A DNA stretch of 64,000 nucleotides from Cyanophora paradoxa (lineage: Eukaryota > Glaucocystophyceae > Cyanophorales > Cyanophoraceae). The position numbers were made by a program, and so were the translations under genes. Of the stretch, positions 8,379 through 16,831 are shown in pieces. Numbering within the stretch: position 1 is the stretch's first letter; each line of letters begins with the position of its first letter. The notes under the pieces are model-generated. The model was not told the DNA's origin, searched no databases, and saw only the letters and a program-made list of their open reading frames with translations. The stretch is from assembly GCA_004431415.1 (NCBI GenBank), contig QPMI01000402.1, positions 119,735-183,734 on the forward strand, given 5' to 3'.

Positions 8379-9128
8379 TTAACGGCGATAACCGGGTCTA
8401 ATACCAAGCTTGGCAAACCCTGAGACCATTGGGGCAGCATTTGGAATCGAGTTGACTGGATCAGCCTGCGAAGTGGCAACCCGAAGGATCGATTTATTCA
8501 GGACCGGCAAATCCGTTTTGTTGGAGTCTTGATACTCAATGGTCTTCGCAATCAATTCAGTTGGTGAATCTTTTACGGCTTGCACAGGTTCAGGGATGAC
8601 TTCATGGGTTACCTCTGGTTTCTTCTCCACCTTCTCCTTTGTGATTGGCTGTTCCTTGATCTTGTTTTCGTTTTTGGTCTCTGCTGCAATGCCATCAACA
8701 AGACTCTTAGCATACTGGTATGTCACAGATTTCAGTCCACCAGTGGTTGATCGAATAAAGTAGCGGTTGCGATGGTCTTTCTCGGAATAGGTTGAGTAGA
8801 GTCGCTCACCACCATCAAGCAGTTTCAGCAGTGTCGATGATGAGGCAACCTTGTCCTTCGTGGATGATTTGAACTGCCCTTTCTTGATTCCTCGTTTGGC
8901 TCCAGGCATGCGGTTCAGTGGGACTTGGTCAACCAGGGCATTATCATCATTTGAGTTTGAAGTAAGCGCGATTGTGTGAGCATTCATGGTTTGGTGAACA
9001 TTTTTATCGAGATCACCAGTTCCATATGCAGCGGTTCCTTTTGATTTCTTAAACTGTTTCCGTTCTGGTTCTGCTTGCTCAACTGGTTTGGCTAAGAAAT
9101 TCTTTGGCTGGGTCTTTCGAGTTGCCAT
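8379..9128 (-). CDS. Unknown PLV protein (249 aa), next to the capsid genes
   Basis: An intact ORF with ATG at 9128, 36 bp downstream of the penton stop, so probably co-transcribed with it. The N-terminus is Lys/Gln-rich (RKTQPKNFLAKP), followed by PGAKRGIKKGQFKSSTKDK. A folded-looking core sits around residues 95-145 (LLKLLDGGERLYSTYSEKDHRNRYFIRS). After that comes a Lys/Glu/Pro-rich, low-complexity stretch (KEQPITKEKVEKKPEVTHE). I do not recognise the family, and no catalytic Cys/His pattern supports a protease. Its position suggests a virion or assembly protein; that is inference. Confidence 0.6.
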   Translation of the reverse strand: MATRKTQPKNFLAKPVEQAEPERKQFKKSKGTAAYGTGDLDKNVHQTMNAHTIALTSNSNDDNALVDQVPLNRMPGAKRGIKKGQFKSSTKDKVASSSTLLKLLDGGERLYSTYSEKDHRNRYFIRSTTGGLKSVTYQYAKSLVDGIAAETKNENKIKEQPITKEKVEKKPEVTHEVIPEPVQAVKDSPTELIAKTIEYQDSNKTDLPVLNKSILRVATSQADPVNSIPNAAPMVSGFAKLGIRPGYRR

Positions 9129-9164
9129 TTGTAATATCGAGACAAATTTATTCTACAGTATTTC

Positions 9165-10064
9165 CTATGACCGTGAGAACGGCAAGTAGAGTCCCTCCAA
9201 CTCTTTAATGACATTCTTCAATGCTTTCTTGGTCAGATCTTTATCATCTTCCGTAATGAGTTCGAGAGTCATCGACCAGTCAGTGGTAATATCCGTTTCA
9301 GCACCATTCCAGTATGTGAGACGAACTTTTAGCGTTTCCACTTCCACTAAACCATTTTGCTCATGCAGGATCATGGAATTATTCGATGAATCGTATTTTA
9401 GCAGACTGCCTACCGTTTGGTCAATCTCGATTTTTGCAAGGGCTTTATCATCGCTGGTGTTCTTGCTTACATAGTTGCCTTTGAGTGGGTCAACATGAAG
9501 AAGGATGTAAGAATTGAACAGAAGATCAAGCGGTATAACACTGTCAATGTAGTAATTATAAGTATAAGCTCCAACTGTTACAGGTGAATCGAGCAGGGCA
9601 GAAGCGTATCCATTTTCAGAACTGTCAGGTCTGCGATCTGGGAAACCAAGGAAGTTCGCTAAGATCCGACTTCCAAAGGTGAGGGTAAATGTTGCATCGC
9701 ACATGAACCGTAGAAACATGGTAACAGGATCATATGTAACGTAGAAATGGCGAGTATATGTAGTTCCCGCTGCTCCGTACACTTGTGAAGCTAGTTTGGC
9801 ATTTAGAAGATTCACCAAACTATCCGAAGTATATGTCCCTTTCGAAATAGTGTTACTCTTGGTCTTAATTACATCCCCAGCATCATAGGTTCCTGTAATC
9901 AAACTTCCATTCTCGCTAAGATTGTAAATGTTATTGAACATCTCAAAGTTAGTCACTCTGCAGGCTCTCACATTTTGGATTGCATGGGGAATTTTGTAAG
10001 TAAAGTTCGTTGGGGTTCCATCATCTCGGTCCCTGGAATCAATATTAAGGTAATGACGCGTCAT
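9165..10064 (-). CDS. Minor capsid protein (penton, single jelly roll)
   Basis: A 299-aa intact ORF. The N-terminal signature (HYLNIDSRDRD, then TNFTYKIPHAIQNVRACRVTNFEM and NIYNLSENG) is that of Polinton/PLV/virophage penton proteins, which occupy the five-fold vertices. A GTYTSDSLVNLLNAKL segment and a LTFGSRILANFLGFPD segment follow, both usual in this family. It is divergent from the major capsid gene across a 52-bp gap, a common PLV arrangement that would keep the two capsid proteins co-expressed. Confidence 0.9.
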   Translation of the reverse strand: MTRHYLNIDSRDRDDGTPTNFTYKIPHAIQNVRACRVTNFEMFNNIYNLSENGSLITGTYDAGDVIKTKSNTISKGTYTSDSLVNLLNAKLASQVYGAAGTTYTRHFYVTYDPVTMFLRFMCDATFTLTFGSRILANFLGFPDRRPDSSENGYASALLDSPVTVGAYTYNYYIDSVIPLDLLFNSYILLHVDPLKGNYVSKNTSDDKALAKIEIDQTVGSLLKYDSSNNSMILHEQNGLVEVETLKVRLTYWNGAETDITTDWSMTLELITEDDKDLTKKALKNVIKELEGLYLPFSRS

Positions 10065-10116
10065 TCTGTTTAATAAAGCATTTTAAAAATTTCTTTTGGT
10101 ATTTTAAACATAAGAG
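10065..10116. promoter_or_regulatory. Shared divergent promoter of the two capsid genes
   Basis: Only 52 bp separate the penton and MCP start codons. The gap is almost pure A/T, with TATA-like elements towards each gene (TTTTAAAAATTT; ATTTTAAACATAAGAG). Confidence 0.55.
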
Positions 10117-11343
10117 ATGGCACTCACTGGAACTACCCTTAAGGAACTCCTCATTACTCCCGGTTCCGATCAAATTTATCTTTCCCCTGGTCTCCAAATC
10201 GGAACCAACCCCAAGTACAAACCATTCCTCGAGCAAGTTCGTCCCCGAGGCAATACTTTTGGCTTTAAGAATACCGCTTACTTCGATCTTCCTCGCAAAC
10301 AACTCCTTGCTGGTGTTTCGCTCTATTTCAAGATTGCCACTGGTGGTGGTGTAGCCTGCACCCTCCCCAATGGTGGTTCTTCCTTTATTAATGAGGTCCG
10401 CTTTGTTCATGGTGGTTTCAAGTATATCATCCCTGGTGACTGGATTACTGTTAACGCTCTGATTGATAATGATCATGCTACCATGAGCAGCATGTATGCT
10501 TCTCTTGGTTACTTCAAAGAACTTGATCGTGAAAGCACAGATGAGGCTATGGAATACATTGTTAAAATCCCCGCTGCTTTCTGGGATGATGCTTACTTCC
10601 CACTATGCACACTGGCGGATATGCCAACAATTGAGGTTGATTTCCGTGATGCTGGGATAGTCAAAGTTCCTGCTGGTGGATCTGTTACCTTTGCGGATTG
10701 CTCTCTGATCTGCCAATTCGTAAACATCGCTTCGGCTGAGGCTGAGACACTCCTAAAGATGGCGAACGAACAAGGTGGCATTCGCATTCCGATCACAGAG
10801 GTCATCCACAAGAAGACCCGAGCGCTTAAAACCGCTGATGCTGGTGAATCGGTCGAGGTTACACTTGCTAATGTTTCCGGTCTGGTTCATTCGATTCTCA
10901 TGACTGTTCGAGAGGTGAACAAACTCAACACCTACACTCATTCTGATTTCTGTGGTCATGTTTCGGATGTTAAAATCGATCAGTTCCAGATCTTCCACAA
11001 CAATCGCTCCCTTGATATCTCTAACAAACCCATTTCCGGTTTCCTCTCCGCTGTCAATCACATTCCCTCTCATTACAAGGGTGTTACTGTGGGCAATACC
11101 ACCTACGGATTCGAGTCTGGAAATGTTTATGGAATTGTTCTTTCCAAGTCCGGAAAAGATTCGCTCCACAATTCGGTTATGGGTTACCAGGATTTCTTCA
11201 ACAGCAGTTCGAGCTACATGGATCTCACTGTTTCGGGATGCACTGATGCAGCTCCTGTTCAGGTTGACATCTATGCCCTACGACACAATGTTATGGTCCT
11301 CAATGGCTACAACATCTCTACCCTGAAAGTCTCGAACTTTTAA
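10117..11343 (+). CDS. Major capsid protein (double jelly roll, PLV type)
   Basis: A 408-aa intact ORF. Features agree with PLV/Polinton hexon proteins: an N-terminal arm (LKELLITPGSDQIYL), RPRGNTFGFKNTAYFDLPRK, a first jelly roll with LPNGGSSFINEVRFVHGG, then IPAAFWDDAYFPLCTLADMPTIEVDF, and a second half with HSDFCGHVSDVKIDQFQIFHNNR. It ends in VDIYALRHNVMVLNGYNISTLKVSNF, a beta-rich C-terminus usual for these capsids. It is shorter than virophage MCPs (~600 aa) and within the shorter PLV range. It would form the icosahedral shell as trimers. Codon and base use match the rest of the element, not the host. Confidence 0.9.
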   Translation: MALTGTTLKELLITPGSDQIYLSPGLQIGTNPKYKPFLEQVRPRGNTFGFKNTAYFDLPRKQLLAGVSLYFKIATGGGVACTLPNGGSSFINEVRFVHGGFKYIIPGDWITVNALIDNDHATMSSMYASLGYFKELDRESTDEAMEYIVKIPAAFWDDAYFPLCTLADMPTIEVDFRDAGIVKVPAGGSVTFADCSLICQFVNIASAEAETLLKMANEQGGIRIPITEVIHKKTRALKTADAGESVEVTLANVSGLVHSILMTVREVNKLNTYTHSDFCGHVSDVKIDQFQIFHNNRSLDISNKPISGFLSAVNHIPSHYKGVTVGNTTYGFESGNVYGIVLSKSGKDSLHNSVMGYQDFFNSSSSYMDLTVSGCTDAAPVQVDIYALRHNVMVLNGYNISTLKVSNF

Positions 11344-11422
11344 AGTTCTTTTCTTTCGTTAGAGTAGGAAGCGCAAAATTAGTAGGTAAGGGGTTTATTT
11401 TGTTTTTTATCTTATTACTGTA

Positions 11423-12189
11423 ATGGATAACACAGGAATGGATATTGATTTGAATGACATCCAGAGTTTGAGCCTGCAAGAACAGTTAAATTAAGCACGC
11501 GTTTTTTATTATGTGGGCGCAGCAATTCTGGTAAGACAACTTACTGCAAATATCTACTTTATGAACTGAGGGATAAGATCGATCAGATTGTAGTCTTTAG
11601 TTCTACTGCGTTTACTGGTCAATTCAGAGATATAACGCATCCTGATAATATCTATGAGGAATGGGACGATAATGTAGTAGTGAAACTCATTAGCATGCAA
11701 AAGAAACGAATTGAGAATAATGAGAAGCGTAATAATTTGGTTATAATCTTAGACGATATGATAGGTTCTTCTTTGGATATGCATAATTCAGCTGTCCTTT
11801 CTAAATTGATTACGACAGCCCGTCATTATTCGATTACAGTAATTATTAATACTCAACGTTTATGCTCTATTTCTACTACCATTCGTCGAAATGTTGAGTT
11901 CGTAGTATTTTTCAATATTCTTGGGAACGAAAAAGAGTTCAATTGCGCCTTTGATGAGTATAATGGGGGTCTCGATAAGAAGACTTACAAGGAACTTCAT
12001 AGACTATGGGGTTACAATTACCAAACTGTCATAACTGGATTGCAAGGGTATGATATAAAAATATATACTGATCGGGCAATACTAACAGACGATGATATGA
12101 AGGGCTTTAAGAAGTTTGTTAAGAGACGAGCGATAAAAAAGAGAGAATCAATAAGAATTAGTAATGAACCCACGACGATAACAGTTTAG
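11423..12189 (+). CDS. FtsK/HerA-type genome-packaging ATPase (reading frame shifted once near 11490)
   Basis: The Walker A loop (FLLCGRSNSGKTTYCKYL) starts near 11506 and Walker B (NLVIILDDMIG) near 11739, followed by TTARHYSITVIINTQR, the sensor-type motif of A32/FtsK-HerA packaging ATPases. In the ATPase frame there is no ATG before the P-loop; the only good start (ATG 11423, MDNTGMDIDLNDIQ) lies in the neighbouring frame, which stops at 11494. The frames meet at a short A run (11488-11490), where the sequence is one base short, so the annotated span is one gene with a lesion or a sequencing deletion. From the P-loop on the frame is intact. It would pump the DNA into capsids. Its stop overlaps the convergent RING gene stop. 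Confidence 0.85.
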
Positions 12190-12653
12190 ACAACAACGAA
12201 TGTATTAAGTCCATTTTGGATTATAAACGGGTAATCTAAATCTTTACGGCATGCCGGACATTTCTTATTTGTATTCATGCTCATTTCCGCCCAACATTTG
12301 TAACAAACGGAAGCATTACATGTATCACATCTTATCCCATTTTCCTTATCATCGAGACAAACATTACAATTGTATGGGTGGCTAAGAAAATCTCTTACAT
12401 GGTTCTCTTTGAATTCAGGAGAAACTATGAAATCGTCATTTTTGATAACAACCACAGCATTTTTAATGTAACCCTGAATTCGGAAACATGGTGCCGTGTC
12501 TTTTTTCAATTGAGCAATATAAACCATCTCTGGTGTTTTCACTGCTAACTGTGCAATCATAATATATCCTCTTTCGAAACTTTTCGCAAATACATGTGAA
12601 ACATCCTTATAGGTTATGTTGTTTTGCTTGAAAAAGTTAAGGTATTGTTCCAT
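12186..12653 (-). CDS. RING-finger protein (probable E3 ubiquitin ligase)
   Basis: A 155-aa intact ORF with ATG at 12653. The C-terminal ~60 residues carry a RING-type zinc pattern: NCNVCLDD, RCDTCNASVCYKC and KKCPACRKDLDYPF, giving paired CxxC ligands. The N-terminal ~90 residues have no recognised domain. RING proteins are common accessory genes of giant viruses and PLVs and usually redirect host ubiquitination. Stop codons of this gene and the ATPase overlap (TTTAG, read both ways). Confidence 0.8.
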   Translation of the reverse strand: MEQYLNFFKQNNITYKDVSHVFAKSFERGYIMIAQLAVKTPEMVYIAQLKKDTAPCFRIQGYIKNAVVVIKNDDFIVSPEFKENHVRDFLSHPYNCNVCLDDKENGIRCDTCNASVCYKCWAEMSMNTNKKCPACRKDLDYPFIIQNGLNTFVVV

Positions 12654-12750
12654 GGTTACAAAGTTATAAACTCTTAAAAAAGAGCGTCATTTTTTGCATC
12701 GGGACAAAAATTGACAGAGTTTAAAAGGAATTTGAGAGGTAGTAATAACG

Positions 12751-13209
12751 ATGGGGTGGGAAACGACGGAAACATATGAAGATTGTGGATGCTGCACAGT
12801 TCGAAGATCCCATGACTTTTTCAGCTATGAATCTCAAAGATATACTGTCTATTGTGAGAAACACCGGGAGGAACAGAATTTAGAGAGAGCCAAAGAAGAA
12901 GAAAACAGAGAAGAAGATGAGGGAAATTCGAGGATATTAAACCACATAGATTGCGAAAAACGATTAGACGAATTGAAAATAAAACGAAAGGAAATAGAAG
13001 AGGAATTTAAAAATCGTTCGAGTGGTTTAACTGTTACTCTGGTTCCGAGAAAGTATTTAACATGGAATGAAAAACATATGATGTGTAGAAACCCGTGGAA
13101 AGATTTGGTGAATTACACAAAAGAGAAAGGAAGATATTATGTATGTCAACAGCGCGTTAATCTCTTCCGTGAAATGGGTATTATGTCATCTTACAACTCA
13201 TGGGTGTAA
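12751..13209 (+). CDS. Unknown Cys-containing coiled-coil protein (152 aa)
   Basis: An intact ORF at the right end of the element, 97 bp from the divergent RING gene. The N-terminus has ECxCC-like cysteines (YEDCGCCTVRRSHDFF, YTVYCEKH) that could bind zinc. Residues ~45-90 are a charged predicted coiled coil rich in Glu/Lys/Arg. The C-terminus (RKYLTWNEKHMMCRNPWKDL, then YYVCQQRVNLFREMGIM) appears folded. I do not recognise the family. Confidence 0.55.
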   Translation: MGWETTETYEDCGCCTVRRSHDFFSYESQRYTVYCEKHREEQNLERAKEEENREEDEGNSRILNHIDCEKRLDELKIKRKEIEEEFKNRSSGLTVTLVPRKYLTWNEKHMMCRNPWKDLVNYTKEKGRYYVCQQRVNLFREMGIMSSYNSWV

Positions 13210-13358
13210 TGTGAATCAATCGGAAAATTTAAAGTGTAACGGGTGTTAGTTATGGTTTGTTGTTTTTTATGGATTCAATCGAGAAATATGGGTATATTGG
13301 GTGTATCATCGGGAATCTCTCGTTGTTACTGAATGTCGTAAATAAAATGCGGTAAAAT

Positions 13359-13963
13359 TTGGGTGTAATGCATATAACTTCGATTGATTAGATTTTAGAT
13401 ATAACTTCGATTAAATAAAATAGATTGTGACTGAGGCTTACTGAGATTTACTGAGATTGGGGATTGGGTTACTGGGAATCATGCGGATATTGCTTGAAGG
13501 GGCAAATTATATTGGGGTAATTTTTGGGTGTAATGCATATAACTTCGATTAAATAAAATAGATTGTGACTGAGGCTTACTGAGATTTACTGAGATTGGGG
13601 ATTGGGTTACTGGGAATCATGCGGATATTGCTTGAAGGGGCAAATTATATTGGGGTAATTTTTGGGTGTAATGCATATAACTTCGATTAAATAAAATAGA
13701 TTGTGACTGAGGCTTACTGAGATTTACTGAGATTGGGGATTGGGTTACTGGGAATCATGCGGATATTGCTTGAAGGGGCAAATTATATTGGGGTAATTTT
13801 TGGGTGTAATGCATATAACTTCGATTAAATAAAATAGATTGTGACTGAGGCTTACTGAGATTTACTGAGATTGGGGATTGGGTTACTGGGAATCATGCGG
13901 ATATTGCTTGAAGGGGCAAATTATATTGGGGTAATTTTTGGGTGTAATGCTCACAGCTCAGCT
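13359..13963 (-). repeat. Right terminal inverted repeat (605 bp)
   Basis: Reverse complement of 1684-2288, with no difference seen by eye. It ends in ...TCACAGCTCAGCT, immediately followed by the CACGCG target duplication. Confidence 0.92.
13399..13950 (-). repeat. Four 138-bp tandem units inside the right TIR
   Basis: The same 138-bp unit as at 1697-2248, in reverse orientation and in the same number (four). Equal copy number at both ends suggests the ends are copied from one another during replication. Confidence 0.93.
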
Positions 13964-13969
13964 CACGCG
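13964..13969. repeat. Target-site duplication, right copy (CACGCG)
   Basis: Exact copy of 1678-1683, directly outside the right TIR. Confidence 0.85.
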
Positions 13970-14569
13970 CGCAGCCAGTTCAAGTTTGCTGTGCAACGAC
14001 GACGGGCTCCAGCCTGAAAACTGAAATTTCGAACGCGGCACGCATGCAGGGGTGCCATCGCTCAGCGAAGGCAAACGAAGGCGGGCACTGTCGCAGTTCG
14101 AGGCGGGCCGCGCGTACGACGTGCAGATCAAATCCAGCACCGACGCCTTCCCCTCGCTCCGCATCGCCAACGTGCGCAAGTGCCGCCTTAAGCTTGTCAT
14201 CGCCCCTGGCCGGTTCTGGTCTGAGCAGGCGGCGTGCGCCTTGACGGCGGCAGGCCCTCTCGTGGAGCGCGGAGGTCGGCGCTGGCGCCGGCTCCAGCTC
14301 CAGCGGTGACTCGACCGCGGCCGCCGGCCCTGGCGATCGCGACTGGGCGCCGGCCGACGCAGACACGAACCCCTTCGCTCGCAGAATCAAGCTGCTTCAG
14401 AACTTCGTGCGCTCCGCATTGCACGCTTTAAGTTTCCGATTTTCCGGGCTCATGGCGACGCTCGTATGTGTAGGTGCTTCGCCCGCTCATGATAAGCCTG
14501 GGATTCGGCGGCCTTGTCGCGGTCCTCATCGTCATCATCGTCGGAGTCTGCCGCGTCGAGCTGGAGTAG
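13970..14569 (+). CDS. Extracellular membrane glycoprotein, 3' part (separated from 1-1683 by the provirus)
   Basis: Base composition returns to host GC at once. Coding is seen as LSEGKRRRALSQFEAGRAYD followed by VQIKSSTDAFPSLRIANVRK (from ~14052, after an ATGCAG acceptor), then a Ser/Ala/Gly-rich linker (GAGAGSSSSGDSTAAAGPGD), an amphipathic stretch (FARRIKLLQNFVRSALH) and a hydrophobic helix (MISLGFGGLVAVLIVIIVGV) before the stop at 14567-14569. The hydrophobic run followed by a short CRVELE tail is a C-terminal transmembrane anchor. With 1-1683 this makes a type I membrane protein; the provirus separates the ectodomain from the anchor, so the allele should be disrupted. Confidence 0.6.
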
Positions 14570-15639
14570 CCCCCGACACTCCATCCCCCTCCCGCCATAT
14601 GTATGGAGCCCCCATCCCATGCCATGCATATGGCCACCCACCCACCCACCCGCCCCAGGCCGCGCGCACTGCTCTCCCCGCAGGCCGCGCGCACTGCTCT
14701 CATCGCCCCCCCGGCCCCCTCCCCCCCCCCCTCCCCCCTCCCCCGTCCTTCCTCGGCATAGATCTAGAGCTAGTTCTTTCGATATATATATATGACACGT
14801 CGCTTACACGATCAAGATCAATCTTGATCACGAGATCTAGATGATCCTGTACATTTATCAGATTACGTAATTATATGCAGATGCATCTTATAATATTAAT
14901 GTACCTTTGCTATAGCTATATATATTTCAATCGCTGTTTTCTAATGGACTCTGGCATTAATATTGTTCGTATATACTGTAGCTTTGCTATTGCAATCGGC
15001 CGGCCCGCCGGGCCGGGCCTGCACGTCTAGATCTGAGGCGGACTCCCACCGGCGCTCGAGCCCCAGGCTTTAGCTTAGGGCTGCGAAAGGGCCGGCGCAG
15101 GCCCCCGCCGCCGGAGAGGGTGAGGGTGAAGGCGAGGGCGCCGGCGACGGGCCGGGCAAGGCGCGGGGGCGATGCCGCGCCGCCCGTTCGACGAGCCGGC
15201 GCCGCTCGCGGGCGATTAATATTATAATTACCGCTCGCGATCGCTCCCGGCCGGAAGATCGCGAGGCGATCGCCGACGCGCTTTAATTTCTTCCTCGATT
15301 TAATAATATAGATGCATATGAGACTAGATCTCGTACCGGAATTACGTATACGACGACTCGATCGAGGCGGCCTCGCCGCCTCGCCTCGAGCTCAGGAGTC
15401 AGGTCTCGAGATCGGAGGCTGGCGCTGATGATGATTTATGAGATGCCTTGCATATATATGATGCTGTTCGAGATCATGAATCCGGGATTCATGATCTGAC
15501 CATGCATATGCATTCAATGATTCGCGGTGAATATTAATGGTAGTATTTATGGGCCAAATTAAAAGTCCGATGCTCACACGTGCACGTTTATTAAATTAAT
15601 CCAATTAATTTTGGTCACACGATGTTCGCGGGCGGTCCG

Positions 15640-15905
15640 ATGCATATGGTCACACGTGACTCAGTGATGGTCATTCGAATTCGAGTATGGCACGTCCGAT
15701 GGTCACACGTGCACGTTTTATCCAATTTAATTTGAGCCCAGCGCGAGCTCAGCGTGCGTCATGAATCATGATCAGTCAAGTTTGAGCTCAGCGTGCCGCG
15801 TGCGTCAGTCGAGTCATGACCGTCGGACTCATGCCATTATCATGAGACTCATGATCATGACTCATGACTCATGAGTCATAAGTCATGACTCATCATGATC
15901 ACAGC
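15640..15905. repeat. Cluster of short palindromes (CACACGTG, TCATGACTCATGA)
   Basis: GGTCACACGTG recurs three times (about 15647, 15700 and, partly, 15573), and TCATGACTCATGAGTCAT-type dyads fill 15840-15900. CACGTG and TGACTCA are classic bZIP/bHLH binding cores, so this could be an upstream regulatory patch for the gene at 16832. Confidence 0.35.
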
Positions 15906-16312
15906 CCATGGCCACGGCCCACGGCCCACGGGGGGCGGCCGCGGCGGCGCCGGCGGGGGCCTCGAGCTCATTTTAATTTCTGCCTAAATATTACAACTTA
16001 TTACTTAGAATAAATTCCTAATTATCACAGTAAGTTCGGTAACTTCTTTTTTTTACCGCGGAAAAGAGGCATTCAACGGTTGCTAGTCAGTGTAGTAGTC
16101 ACACTGAGTTCACTGATCATGAGTCACGGCATTCATGATTGATAATTAAAAAGATCCGGATCCAGTGGCGTCACTGGCGTGAGAAAGATCCAACAACCTT
16201 TCTTTTTTTGAGCACCCTAGGAGGGTGAGAAAGATCCAGGTTCTCTTCTTTTTTTTACGGCCTTCGCGAAGTCGACGCGAACCTTAACTAGTACTTACTA
16301 CTTAGTACTTAG

Positions 16313-16520
16313 TGAGTTGCCGCCGCTTGCCGGCAACTTGCGGGCGAGTTGCCGCCGACTTGCCGGCGCTGGCGAGTCGGCGGCGACCGTCGGACTTGCC
16401 GGCGAGTTGCCGCCGCTTTCCAGGCTCACTGAGTCAGCGGCTTGCCGGCCGCGGCAAGTTGCCGGCACTGCGGCACTGCGGCAACTTGCCGGCGAGTTGC
16501 CGCCGGCCCGGCGCCGGCCC
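16313..16520. repeat. Degenerate GC minisatellite (GAGTTGCCGCCGCTTGCCGGC type)
   Basis: Short units of the form (G)AGTTGCCGCCG-CTTGCCGGC recur about eight times with variable spacing. ORFs crossing it on both strands are a result of composition. Confidence 0.6.
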
Positions 16521-16831
16521 GGCGGGCCGACAGTGCTACGTATATACCGTATTGCATGCATATGTACGCAGTACCGAGTACTACCGACTGAACCGCGCCG
16601 TAACTTAGTAACTGCAATGCGCGGAATTCGAAGGAGTCTCCGAGTCTGTACCGGTAGCGCTACCGGCCGGGCGATCTGCGCTACCGGAGTCTGCAGGAGA
16701 TGCTAAAGTGCTAACGCTATAGCTAGCACTGTGGCAGCACTGCGGCAGTTTAGAGCAGCAGCTGCAGCAGGCTTGCACTAGTACTCGATATCACCATAAC
16801 GCGTACGTGCACTCGCGCTTAGCGATTCGGC

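Larger units (their letters stand above)
1684..13963. mobile_element. Integrated Polinton-like virus (PLV/Maverick-type provirus), 12.28 kb
   Basis: The block is clearly AT-richer than its surroundings and bounded by 605-bp inverted repeats and a perfect 6-bp duplication. The left end starts 5'-AGCTGAGCTGTGAGC and the right end is its reverse complement; a 5'-AG terminus is typical of Polintons. Gene order from left: integrase, polymerase/helicase protein (3 frames), two small or unknown ORFs and penton, all on minus; then MCP and ATPase on plus, RING on minus, and an unknown ORF on plus. Integrase, protein-primed-type polymerase, capsid pair and packaging ATPase are the defining Polinton/PLV set. 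The cysteine protease of classical Polintons was not recognised. The element is smaller than usual Polintons (15-20 kb) and virophages. No introns are apparent in it, unlike the host genes. Confidence 0.93.
14570..16831. other. Intergenic region with palindromes and low-complexity tracts
   Basis: No gene recognised. It holds a C-rich tract (14702-14750), a patch of many overlapping TGACTCA/ATCATGA palindromes and repeated TCACACGTGCACGTTT segments (15570-15905), AT-rich islands, and a GC minisatellite (16313-16520). Confidence 0.6.

Noticed and set aside
10045-11169. Minus-strand ORFs opposite the major capsid gene (143 and 138 codons)
   Set aside because: They are antisense shadows of the MCP, whose translation has clear capsid features.
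9165-11343. Classification as a virophage (Lavidaviridae)
   Set aside because: The MCP is only 408 aa, no virophage protease was found, and the termini and target duplication fit Polinton-like elements better; a capsid phylogeny would be needed to exclude it fully.
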